Source: an uncultured Eggerthella sp. | Lineage (GTDB): Bacteria > Actinomycetota > Coriobacteriia > Coriobacteriales > Eggerthellaceae | DNA: 64,000 bases | Direction: 5' to 3' | NCBI GenBank assembly: GCA_900538545.1 | Contig: UPYK01000001.1 | Span: 124,001 to 188,000 of the forward strand | Shown here: in pieces, positions 8,505 to 16,168 of the stretch | Numbering within the stretch: position 1 is the stretch's first letter | Layout: every line of letters starts with the position of its first letter | Notes under the pieces: generated by a model | The model's database searches: none | What the model saw: the letters and a program-made list of their open reading frames with translations, nothing else | Told to the model about the DNA's origin: nothing | Translations under genes and position numbers: made by a program

Positions 8505-8966
8505 ATGGCAGAGCGTAGCGGCGAGGCTTTCATCATCGTAAGGGAGTTCATGACGAGGGGGCTCGGCCTCACAGGCCTCCCCCTTCTCGTGTACGCCCGG
8601 ATCTACGGCTTCTGCGAAAGCGGATCCCCCTACTTCGAGAGCAAAGCGCATCTGGGCAAGATTCTCGGAGTCGACACGCGAAGCGTTGTCCGAGCGGTGA
8701 GGAAGCTCGAGGAAGCGGGCCTTGTGTTCGAGGTAGGTCGCCAAGAGCTTTCCAAAGGGAGGGAGACGAAGGTCTACCGCATAGACTTCGAGGCGGCCCG
8801 AATGGCGAAGGGGGCAATCGAGGGGGTCGGCCAGTCGACGCATGGCGAAATGCCATCGGATGACCGCGGGCCGCGCCCGTGCCGCTTTTTGCATGACCAG
8901 CCGCCATGCCGACCCCTGACGTCTTGCCAGCTAATAACAAAGACGGAAAACAAAGATTACAGATAG
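8505..8966 (+). CDS. Winged-helix (replication-initiator-like) protein
   Basis: A 153-residue protein; ATG 8505 is chosen because the upstream part of the frame overlaps the previous gene. Residues 10-95 form a winged helix: LTGLPLLVYARIYGFCESG, then SKAHLGKILGVDTRSVVRAVRKLEEAGLV and a basic wing with YRIDFE. This pattern is seen in phage-type replication or accessory proteins located before DnaC-like loaders. The C-terminal third is low in structure. The DnaC-like gene follows after eight bases, so a joint role in element replication is likely but inferred. Confidence 0.65.
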   Translation: MAERSGEAFIIVREFMTRGLGLTGLPLLVYARIYGFCESGSPYFESKAHLGKILGVDTRSVVRAVRKLEEAGLVFEVGRQELSKGRETKVYRIDFEAARMAKGAIEGVGQSTHGEMPSDDRGPRPCRFLHDQPPCRPLTSCQLITKTENKDYR

Positions 8967-8974
8967 GACGTGCC

Positions 8975-9718
8975 ATGGGCGAATCGAAGCCGACGCATTC
9001 GGAGAGGTGCTGCGAATACTGCGGGCGCCCCCTCGCCCCGTGCGTGGTCGAGTTCGGCGGCAGACGAATCGTCGCGGGGTTCCGCGAATGCGACTGCGAG
9101 GGCGCGCGCAGACAAAAGGCGCGAGTGGAGAAGGCTGAGGCTGCAAAGAGGGAGGCGCGCCTGTCCGAGAGCCGCAAGCGCGCGGGTATCCCGAAGCGAT
9201 TCCTCAATGCGACCGTCCAGCACCAGAGCCTCCTTGACTACCTCGAGTCGTTCGAGGGCAGCGCAGGGCAGGGGCTCTACATATACGGATCGGTCGGAAG
9301 AGGGAAAAGCTATTCGGCGGCAGCTTTGGCGAACGCCTTCGTGGATGCGGGCTACCGCACGGTATTCACGACGGCATCGGCGATGCTCGAGAGGATCAAG
9401 GCTAGCTTCTCGGGGAACGGGGAGACCGATTCGGTCATTTCCAGATACGCTGCATGCGACATCCTCGTCCTCGACGACCTCGGCAAAGAGGATGCCAAGG
9501 AGTGGTCCTCGAACACGATGTTCCTCGTCATCAACGCCCGCTACGAGGGAATGAGGCCGACCATCTTCACCTCGAACTACTCAATCCAGGCGCTATCGAA
9601 AAGGCTCGGGAGAAAGGGCGAGGTTGAGACCGCCGAGGCGATCGCAAGCCGCCTTTCTGAGACCACGACCCCCATCCACCTCACGGGGCCGGATATGAGG
9701 ATTACGTCAAGGTCGTGA
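8975..9718 (+). CDS. DnaC-like helicase-loader ATPase
   Basis: A 247-residue AAA+ protein. The N-terminus has a zinc-binding look (CCEYCGRP and CDC, residues 12-42). The ATPase core has Walker A GSVGRGKSYS (about residue 107), Walker B DILVLDDLGKE (about 163) and sensor TIFTSNYS. This is the DnaC/IstB-like architecture used by phages and conjugative elements to load the replicative helicase. Start ATG 8975 was preferred over the upstream extension, which overlaps the previous gene. With the preceding winged-helix protein it could support rolling-circle or theta replication of the excised element. Confidence 0.85.
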   Translation: MGESKPTHSERCCEYCGRPLAPCVVEFGGRRIVAGFRECDCEGARRQKARVEKAEAAKREARLSESRKRAGIPKRFLNATVQHQSLLDYLESFEGSAGQGLYIYGSVGRGKSYSAAALANAFVDAGYRTVFTTASAMLERIKASFSGNGETDSVISRYAACDILVLDDLGKEDAKEWSSNTMFLVINARYEGMRPTIFTSNYSIQALSKRLGRKGEVETAEAIASRLSETTTPIHLTGPDMRITSRS

Positions 9719-9854
9719 CCGGGGGGACTTGCCGGGACAATCCCGTTGTTGCCTGACGGCGCCCTTGAGAGATTTATGGGTAAATCGCAATTGAAATCAA
9801 GAGCCGCCAGCGCGCGAGTGCCGGTGGGCTCCGGGACACGATGGAGGAGCGACG

Positions 9855-10370
9855 ATGCTCGGGTTGAAGGAAATCGACGGAGAGACCAGGCGAGGGCTCA
9901 TCGCCAAGTGCCAAGAGAACGGCTGGCTCAGGCGCGGCGGATACCCCTGGCAGGACGACCCCTACCTCGAGGAGTACCCATACGAGTTCGTGGAGGCTGG
10001 CAGCGTGGAAGAGCTGCGCGGATTCTTCACGCACGGCAACTGGGCGCTCCGCCAGGGGATCGTGTACGAGGACCTGGCGTTCGTGCAGCAGGTGGACGGC
10101 GGCGACGAGTGGTGGACTCTGAAGCGCGACGGCTCGAATTGGGTCGACTTCGAGAGCTGGTCGTTCGGGCGCATCGTGCGGGAACCCGAGAGGTTCGAGC
10201 ACGCAATCGAGTGCATGCATCGCGCCACACCTGAGCAGTGCAAGCGCCTCGAGTACATGGAGGCGGCTCCGAGCATCGAGGACACGGCGAGACGCGCACG
10301 AGATTCCATCCAACAACTGAACAAGGCTGCGAAGGCTCCCACGCGCGGCGCGCGGGCGGAGGTTCGCTGA
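9855..10370 (+). CDS. Conserved conjugative-element protein of unknown function
   Basis: A 171-residue acidic, aromatic-rich soluble protein without signal peptide or membrane segment. GGAGGAG lies before the ATG. It has a GNWALRQGIVYEDLAFVQQVDGG core and a helical tail. I do not recognise a named family. A strong terminator follows directly after it, so it ends the replication/accessory transcription unit that precedes the transfer operon. Confidence 0.7.
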   Translation: MLGLKEIDGETRRGLIAKCQENGWLRRGGYPWQDDPYLEEYPYEFVEAGSVEELRGFFTHGNWALRQGIVYEDLAFVQQVDGGDEWWTLKRDGSNWVDFESWSFGRIVREPERFEHAIECMHRATPEQCKRLEYMEAAPSIEDTARRARDSIQQLNKAAKAPTRGARAEVR

Positions 10371-10380
10371 AACATTTGCT

Positions 10381-10413
10381 GAAGGCGGGTTCATCCCGCC
10401 TTCTCTGTTTTCC
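10381..10413 (+). terminator. Intrinsic terminator before the transfer operon
   Basis: A perfect 9-bp GC-rich stem (GAAGGCGGG with CCCGCCTTC), a 5-base loop and the T-rich tail TCTGTTTTCC. It lies ten bases after the preceding stop codon and separates the accessory genes from pcfB-virD4-virB4. Confidence 0.8.
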
Positions 10414-10421
10414 GAAGACGA

Positions 10422-10440
10422 CTGGGACAGTTTGTCCCAC
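10422..10440. repeat. 19-bp palindromic sequence, copy 1
   Basis: CTGGGACAGTTTGTCCCAC, a palindrome with GGGACA/TGTCCC arms. Its exact reverse complement occurs inside virB4 at 14359-14377. Here it lies between a terminator and the PcfB-like gene, where an operator would fit. Confidence 0.6.
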
Positions 10441-10461
10441 AAGAGCGAAAGGAAGAAAGCC

Positions 10462-11010
10462 GTGACAAACGACTTCGGCGATGACTCCGGCGAGAAGCTC
10501 GTCGACTGGATGATCCGCATAGGTCAGGACGCCGGCGAGGCGGCCATGATGGCAAGCGGCGAGCGGCTCGCCACGGCGTTCAAGCACGCCCGTGGCGATG
10601 ACGCGATCGAAGACGGAGCGAAGGGCGATCGCGACGTGGCCGAGTGGGCGAAGCTCGACCTGTTCGAGTTCGCGAGCCTGCCCGAGTACGAGACCATCCG
10701 CCAGATTATCGACGAGAAGCTCTCGCGCGAGGGTGTCCGCCACGAGTTCGCCCCCATGCCCGAAGGCGAGCACCTCGTCTTCATGGTCGAGGACGCGCCC
10801 GCGGTCAACGAGGCCTTCAAGGAGCTCGAGAAGACCACGAGCGCGTCGACCCGGCGTGCGGAGAAGGAGCTCTCGCAAATGCGCGAGCGCATCAAGGGCG
10901 AGCCCATCGCGGAGAAGGCCGCGCACGCCAGGGAAGCGTCGTCTCGATTGGAGGCCGCCAAGGGCAAGTCGCGCGAGATATCGCGCGGCGTCGAGACGAG
11001 GGCGAAATGA
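10462..11010 (+). CDS. PcfB-like (DUF3801) conjugation protein
   Basis: A 182-residue soluble protein. GTG 10462 is preferred because GGAAG lies six bases upstream; an alternative TTG at 10432 has no such signal. The sequence has the DUF3801/PcfB layout: an N-terminal helix with GEKLVDWMIRIGQDAGE, a central folded part that ends VFMVEDAPAVNEAFKEL, and a charged helical tail. PcfB-type proteins accompany the VirD4 coupling protein in Gram-positive conjugation systems. The stop overlaps the virD4 start (ATGA), which supports that link. Confidence 0.75.
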   Translation: MTNDFGDDSGEKLVDWMIRIGQDAGEAAMMASGERLATAFKHARGDDAIEDGAKGDRDVAEWAKLDLFEFASLPEYETIRQIIDEKLSREGVRHEFAPMPEGEHLVFMVEDAPAVNEAFKELEKTTSASTRRAEKELSQMRERIKGEPIAEKAAHAREASSRLEAAKGKSREISRGVETRAK

Positions 11011-12839
11011 GGCCGATTGCGCAGGCGCTCGCGGTGAGCGCCGCCAGCGCCGCATGCTTCTGTGCCGGAGACGCGCTCGCATCTGCGGCTGCCGCATCGG
11101 GGTTTCCGGCGTGCAACGCCCTCGTTCTGCTCTCTGCGGTTCCCGCTACTGGGATCACGGCAGAGCCGATGGCGATTGCCGTTGGCCTCATGGCCGCATG
11201 CATCCCCTGGGCGGTCTGGGCGCGCAACCTCGTGCGCGCGGGCACGTGCCGCCAGGGAGAGGAGCACGGCTCCGCCCGCTGGGGGACTCTCAAGGAAGGC
11301 CGTGCCTTCATGGACAGGAAGGACAAGGCGAACAACATCCTGCTCTCGAGGGACTTCGCGCTCGCGCTCAAGCCGAAGCGCTTCGACCTCAAACACGACC
11401 GCAACCGAAACGTCTGCATCCTGGGAGGGCCGGGCTCCGGCAAGACGCGCTACTACGTCAAGCCCAACCTCATGCAGGCAAACGCCGACTTCCTCGTCAC
11501 CGACCCCAAGGGGACCCTTCTCGGCGATGTGGGCTGGATGCTCGAGGGCGCAGGATACGACATACGCACCTTCGACACGACCGACTTCTCCCGCTCGATG
11601 CACTACAACCCGCTTTCCTACGTGAAGGACCAGGCAGACATCCTCGTGTTCGTCGAGTGCCTGATAAAGAACACCACGCCCGACGACCGCAAGGGGTCCG
11701 ACCCCTTCTGGGAGAACTCCGAGCGCCTGCTCTACACGGCGCTGGTGGCCTACCTCGTCTACCACGCCCGTCCCGAGGAGAGAAACCTCAACTCCCTCAT
11801 GCTGCTCTTGAGCCTTGCCGAGGCGCGCGAGGAGGACGAGTCCTACATGAGCCCGCTCGATCTCGTGTTCGAGGAGCTCGAGACGGGGATGCGCTTCATG
11901 GAGCGAGGCCGTGCGCCCGAAGCGCGGGGCGAGCGTCCCTTCGACGACGGGGATGACTGGGGATGGGTCCGCGTGGGCGAGCCCCACGACGCCAACGACG
12001 ACTTCGCGCTGTCGAACTACCGAGCCTTCAAGGTGGCTGCTGGAAAGACGCTGAAATCGATCATCATCAGCTGCAACGTGCGCCTGAAGCCGCTGTCGGT
12101 CGACGCGGTGTCGGCGCTCGTCGCCTACGACGAGATGGCGCTCGACTCGCTCGGGTCGGGAGAGGGCAGGCACGCGATCTTCGCGAGCATGTCGGACTCC
12201 GACTCGACCTTCGACTTCCTCTTCGCACTGCTCATGTGGCAGGCCACGAGCGTTCTCTACAAGACGGCGCTCGCGCGCTTCGGGGGCGCGCTCAAGCGCC
12301 CCGTGCACTTCCTGCTCGACGAGTTCGGCAACATCGGCACGGTGCCCGACTTCGAGCGCGTCATCGCCACGGCCCGCTCGCGCAACGTGAGTTTCAGCAT
12401 CATCCTGCAATCCGCAAGTCAGCTCGAGCGCTCCTACGAGAAGGAGGGCGCGAAGACCATCCTGGACTGCTGCGACACCGTGGTGTTCCTCGGCGGCAAG
12501 TCGACCGAGACCAACGAGATGGTCTCCAAGATGATCGGCAAGCAGACCGTGAAGGTGCTCACGGAAAGCGACTCGAGGGGCGCGAACCGCTCCACCACCC
12601 AGAACTACAACGTGATCGAACGCGATCTCGTGACGCCCGACGAGGTGGGAAGGCTCTCTCGCGACGAGTCGATCGTGCTCATCAGCGGGACCTATCCCTT
12701 GAAGGGCGCGAAGTACCGCATCGAGGAGCATCCCTCCTATCCCGAGGTGGACCCCGGGCATGCGGGCGCGAAGCACGAGTCGCGCTTCGACTTTAAGGAA
12801 TACCTGAAGAGGAAAGGCGGTGATGGGCCCATGAGATGA
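11007..12839 (+). CDS. VirD4/TraG-type conjugative coupling protein
   Basis: A 610-residue T4SS coupling ATPase. I place the start at ATG 11007, overlapping the pcfB stop, because the N-terminal membrane segments expected of the family begin there (two helices within residues 1-75). Walker A GGPGSGKT is at about residue 141, followed by the family's DPKGTLL motif. Walker B is FLLDEFGNIG at about 435. The C-terminus is basic. It couples the relaxase-DNA complex to the VirB4/VirB6 channel at the membrane. The long open frame upstream of 11007 in this phase is only a shadow of pcfB. Confidence 0.95.
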   Translation: MRPIAQALAVSAASAACFCAGDALASAAAASGFPACNALVLLSAVPATGITAEPMAIAVGLMAACIPWAVWARNLVRAGTCRQGEEHGSARWGTLKEGRAFMDRKDKANNILLSRDFALALKPKRFDLKHDRNRNVCILGGPGSGKTRYYVKPNLMQANADFLVTDPKGTLLGDVGWMLEGAGYDIRTFDTTDFSRSMHYNPLSYVKDQADILVFVECLIKNTTPDDRKGSDPFWENSERLLYTALVAYLVYHARPEERNLNSLMLLLSLAEAREEDESYMSPLDLVFEELETGMRFMERGRAPEARGERPFDDGDDWGWVRVGEPHDANDDFALSNYRAFKVAAGKTLKSIIISCNVRLKPLSVDAVSALVAYDEMALDSLGSGEGRHAIFASMSDSDSTFDFLFALLMWQATSVLYKTALARFGGALKRPVHFLLDEFGNIGTVPDFERVIATARSRNVSFSIILQSASQLERSYEKEGAKTILDCCDTVVFLGGKSTETNEMVSKMIGKQTVKVLTESDSRGANRSTTQNYNVIERDLVTPDEVGRLSRDESIVLISGTYPLKGAKYRIEEHPSYPEVDPGHAGAKHESRFDFKEYLKRKGGDGPMR

Positions 12840-13032
12840 GAGATGGGACGGCGGGAGCCGACACTCCCTCGTCTGAGCGCGGCGTGGCCAGCTTCCACAC
12901 AAGCCCGCCGCGCGCCGTCCCGGATGCAAAGGGGCGCGAGATGCGCTCCGGGATCAATTGTACCAACCGGGGCGGCCGCCTCAAGCCCACCGGGTGCGGC
13001 CGCCCCAAAGCAAGACATGCAAAGGAGCCAAG
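12840..13032 (+). other. Untranslated stretch with a strong hairpin before the pilin-like gene
   Basis: No gene is seen. At 12969-13006 an 11-bp perfect stem (GGGGCGGCCGC with GCGGCCGCCCC) encloses a 16-base loop and ends 27 bases before the next start. No T tract follows. It may act as an RNA-stability or partial-termination element that lets the small membrane protein be made at its own level. Confidence 0.6.
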
Positions 13033-13248
13033 ATGCTCTCAAACATCATCGGACTCGTCTCCGGCTGCGTCACGTTCCTAGGGGGTTTCTTAATCGTCTG
13101 GGGCGCGGTATCGCTCGGCCTCGCCATCCGAGAGCAGCAGGGAGGCGCTCAGATCGCCAGCGCGATCTCGACCATCGCGGGCGGGGCGATCATCATCGCC
13201 GCCGCCATCTATTTCGGCCAGCTCGACACGTCCTGGCTCCCCGCCTAA
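13033..13248 (+). CDS. Maff2/VirB2-like small membrane protein of the transfer system
   Basis: A 71-residue protein with two hydrophobic helices (about residues 5-30 and 42-62) separated by a short polar loop, the size and layout of the Maff2/VirB2-like pilin-type subunits placed before PrgI in Gram-positive T4SS operons. AAAGGAG lies directly upstream and decides the start; upstream in-frame codons lie in the hairpin region. Likely part of the channel or a surface fibre in the membrane. Confidence 0.75.
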   Translation: MLSNIIGLVSGCVTFLGGFLIVWGAVSLGLAIREQQGGAQIASAISTIAGGAIIIAAAIYFGQLDTSWLPA

Positions 13249-13266
13249 GGGAAGGAGGATGCTGAA

Positions 13267-13674
13267 ATGCTGTCCGTAAGGGTCCAGAAGGACATCGGCG
13301 AGTACACCGAGAAGATCGTGGGCAAGCTTTCCGCGCGCACGCTCGCGTGCCTCGCAGGAGGGCTCGCCTCGGCAATCGGGGCCGCTGCGCTGTGCCGGTT
13401 CTCCCTCGGCATCGAGGTGCGCGATGCCGCCTTGCCGGTCATGTGCGCGTCGCTGCCGTTCTGGCTCGCGGGGTTCTGGCGGCCCCATCACATGAAATTC
13501 GAGAAGTTCGTCCCGCTCTGGCTCGACTTCCAGCTCGAGGACCAGAGGATCCTCTACCGATCGACCCCCGTGCTCGAGGGCGCGCAGGCCTCTCCCGTGC
13601 CGGGACGCCCGTCGCGAAAGGCCAAGCGCAAAGCGAAGAGGAAGGGGGCGGAGGCGAATGCTTCTGTTCGATAA
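13267..13674 (+). CDS. PrgI-family conjugation membrane protein
   Basis: A 135-residue protein beginning with the family pattern VRVQKDIGEYTEKIVGKLSAR, followed by two hydrophobic helices (about 25-45 and 55-70) and the downstream HMKFEKF sequence. The C-terminus is a lysine/arginine-rich tail (KAKRKAKRK). AAGGAGG is upstream. PrgI/TcpE-type proteins sit next to the VirB4 ATPase and form part of the membrane channel. The end overlaps the virB4 start by 17 bases. Confidence 0.85.
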   Translation: MLSVRVQKDIGEYTEKIVGKLSARTLACLAGGLASAIGAAALCRFSLGIEVRDAALPVMCASLPFWLAGFWRPHHMKFEKFVPLWLDFQLEDQRILYRSTPVLEGAQASPVPGRPSRKAKRKAKRKGAEANASVR

Positions 13675-16168
13675 GACCAAGAAGAAAACCAAAGAGAAGG
13701 AGGCGACAGCGCGAAAGGGCAGGCTGCCCGTGCGCGGCGCGCATGCCCGCACGACGGGGCTCGAGGAAGAGGAGAAGAAAGTCGAGCAGGCGGCACGCCG
13801 CAAGAGGCGCGCACGCGCCGAGGCCAAAGACGTCCTCTCCGCGATCGGCTACGACGCCATGTACGCCGACGGGACGGCGCAGGTCGAGGAGGGCCTTTTC
13901 AGCCAGACCATCGAGTTCGGGGACATCAGCTACCAGTCCGCGCGCGAGGAGAACCAGCAGTCGGTGTTCGCGGCGATGAGCGAGCTCTACGACTACTTCG
14001 GCGCGGAGACCTCCGTGCAGCTCACCATCACCAACACGCCCATCCCGGAGCGCGAGATCGGGCGCAAGCGCTTCTTCGAGAAGAGCGACCCGCGCGTCGA
14101 CGGATACGTCGAGGAGTACAACCGCATCCTCAACGACAAGATGCGCGAGGGGGTCTCCAACCTCGTGCGCCACCGCTACCTCACCTTCCTCGTGGGGGCG
14201 GACGACCTCGACGCCGCAGCGCCCAGGCTCGCCCGAGCCCGCGGAGACTGCATGCAGACGCTCGCCCGCATCCGCTGCGAGGCGCGCATGCTCGACGGGG
14301 CCGAGCGCCTCGAGCTCGTCCAGTCCCAGCTGCGGCCGAAGGCGGAGTTCGCCTTCTCGTGGGACAAACTGTCCCAGTCAAGCGGGCTTCGCACCAAGGA
14401 CCTCATCGCGCCCTCGGTGCTCGACTTCAAGCCGGACGGGCGCGCCGACTGCTACCGGGCTGACGAGGCCTGGTGCCGCGTGCTGGTCTTCCGCGGCTTC
14501 GGCAGCGACCTGGAGGACGACTGCATCGCCAACATCGTCGATCTGCCGATGCCGCTCAACGTGACGCTCCACGTCCACCCCATGGGCAAGGCGGCCGCGG
14601 TGGCCTACGTGAAGAAGCGCATCGCCTGGATGGACAAGGAGGTCATCGACGAGCAGATGAGCGCGGTGAAGAAGGGCTACGACTTCTCCATCCTGCCTCC
14701 CGAGCTCTCGCATTCCAAGGAGGAGGCAGAAGAGCTCCTCGACCAGCTCCAGAACAAGAACCAGCGCCTGTTCACCTACACGGGGCTGGTGTTCACCTAC
14801 GCGGACACGGCAGAGGCCCTCGACCACCAGACCCGCCAGATCATGGCGGCGGCGCGCCAGCGCTCCATCGAGGTGGAGCCGCTCGCGTACCGCCAGCGCC
14901 AGGGCATGAACTCGATCCTGCCGCTGGGGCTCAACCACGTGGAGGTGTCGCGCTATATGACGACCGCCCAGGTGGCCATACAGATGCCCTTCGCCTCCCA
15001 GGAGCTCAACCAGGAGGGCGGCGGCTACTACGGGCAGTCCAAGCAGTCGGGCAACCTCGTCATCTGCAACCGCAAGAAGCTCGCGAGCCCCATGGGGTTC
15101 GTCTGCGGCAAGCCGGGCTCGGGGAAGAGCTTCAGCGTCAAGCGCGAGATCATGAACACGATACTGGCGTATCCCGACGACGAGGTGATCGTCTTCGATC
15201 CGGCGGGCGAGTACGCGCCGGTGGTGGAGCCTGCGGGCGGGACCTGCATACGCTTCTCGCCGGACACCGACACGTTCATGAACCCCTTCGACCTCTCCGA
15301 CGTCGCCGACAAGGCCAACCAGGCGCAGCTCGCCTTCAAGATCGACGCAATCCTGGCGCTTTCCAGCGCGACCATGGCGGAGGGGCGCGAGGGACTGCCC
15401 GAGGCGGACAAGTCGATCATCAGCCGCTGCGTGGAGCTTTCCTACATGCGCTGCGAGGACAAGGGGCGACTGCCCGTGCTCGGCGACTTCTACGAGCTGC
15501 TGCTCGAGCAGGAGGAGCCCGAGGCGCGCGACATAGCGCTCCGATACGAGCGCTACGTGAAGGGGGCGCTTTCGTTTTTCAACCACCAGAGCAACGTGGG
15601 TTTCACCAACCGCATCACTAACGTCGACTTCAAGGACCTCTCGCAGAACATGAGGGTGTTCGGCATGCTCACCGCGCTCGAGGCGGTGCGCAACCGCATG
15701 TACGCGAACTTCGAGCGCGGGGTCACCACCTGGCTCTACATCGACGAGGTGCAGAGCCTCTTCGGGCACCCGGCGATCATCAGCTACTTCTCGAAGTTCT
15801 GGGCGGAGGGCCGCAAGTTCAACCTCATCTGCACGGGCATCACGCAGAACTCCACCTACATGCTCGAGCACGAGGACGCGCGCAACATGGTGCTCAACTC
15901 CGATTTCGTGCTGCTGCACAAGCAGAGCCACCTCGACAGGCGCAGCTGGGTTGACCTGCTGGCGCTGTCGGCCCAGGAGGAGGGCTACATCGACGACTCG
16001 ATCAAGGCCGGCGAGGGGCTGCTGGTGGCGGGCGGCGTGCGCGTGCCCCTCAAGGACGACTTCCCGAAGGGCGCGCTCTACGACCTGTTCAACACCAAGC
16101 CCGAGGAAATCGCCCAGATAAAGCGCGCCCAGGCATTCGCGCGTGCCCGGGAGGGCGGCGATGCCTGA
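13658..16168 (+). CDS. VirB4-type conjugation ATPase
   Basis: An 836-residue T4SS motor. A basic N-terminus is followed by the FxxDI(S/A)Y region and a long CagE/TrbE-like N-terminal domain. Walker A GKPGSGKSFS is at about residue 485 and Walker B WLYIDEVQ at about 692, then the ITQN sensor. It powers assembly of the channel and substrate translocation on the cytoplasmic side of the membrane. In frame, residues around 236-241 (WDKLSQ) are encoded by a 19-bp palindrome whose exact reverse complement lies upstream of pcfB. The reading frame is intact. Confidence 0.95.
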   Translation: MLLFDKTKKKTKEKEATARKGRLPVRGAHARTTGLEEEEKKVEQAARRKRRARAEAKDVLSAIGYDAMYADGTAQVEEGLFSQTIEFGDISYQSAREENQQSVFAAMSELYDYFGAETSVQLTITNTPIPEREIGRKRFFEKSDPRVDGYVEEYNRILNDKMREGVSNLVRHRYLTFLVGADDLDAAAPRLARARGDCMQTLARIRCEARMLDGAERLELVQSQLRPKAEFAFSWDKLSQSSGLRTKDLIAPSVLDFKPDGRADCYRADEAWCRVLVFRGFGSDLEDDCIANIVDLPMPLNVTLHVHPMGKAAAVAYVKKRIAWMDKEVIDEQMSAVKKGYDFSILPPELSHSKEEAEELLDQLQNKNQRLFTYTGLVFTYADTAEALDHQTRQIMAAARQRSIEVEPLAYRQRQGMNSILPLGLNHVEVSRYMTTAQVAIQMPFASQELNQEGGGYYGQSKQSGNLVICNRKKLASPMGFVCGKPGSGKSFSVKREIMNTILAYPDDEVIVFDPAGEYAPVVEPAGGTCIRFSPDTDTFMNPFDLSDVADKANQAQLAFKIDAILALSSATMAEGREGLPEADKSIISRCVELSYMRCEDKGRLPVLGDFYELLLEQEEPEARDIALRYERYVKGALSFFNHQSNVGFTNRITNVDFKDLSQNMRVFGMLTALEAVRNRMYANFERGVTTWLYIDEVQSLFGHPAIISYFSKFWAEGRKFNLICTGITQNSTYMLEHEDARNMVLNSDFVLLHKQSHLDRRSWVDLLALSAQEEGYIDDSIKAGEGLLVAGGVRVPLKDDFPKGALYDLFNTKPEEIAQIKRAQAFARAREGGDA
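14359..14377. repeat. 19-bp palindromic sequence, copy 2, inside virB4
   Basis: GTGGGACAAACTGTCCCAG is the exact reverse complement of 10422-10440. It lies within the coding sequence without disturbing the frame. Confidence 0.6.

Noticed and set aside
10524..12929. 801-residue open frame on the minus strand
   Set aside because: It is the antisense shadow of pcfB and virD4, which have clear family motifs and ribosome-binding sites; high GC keeps the opposite frame open.
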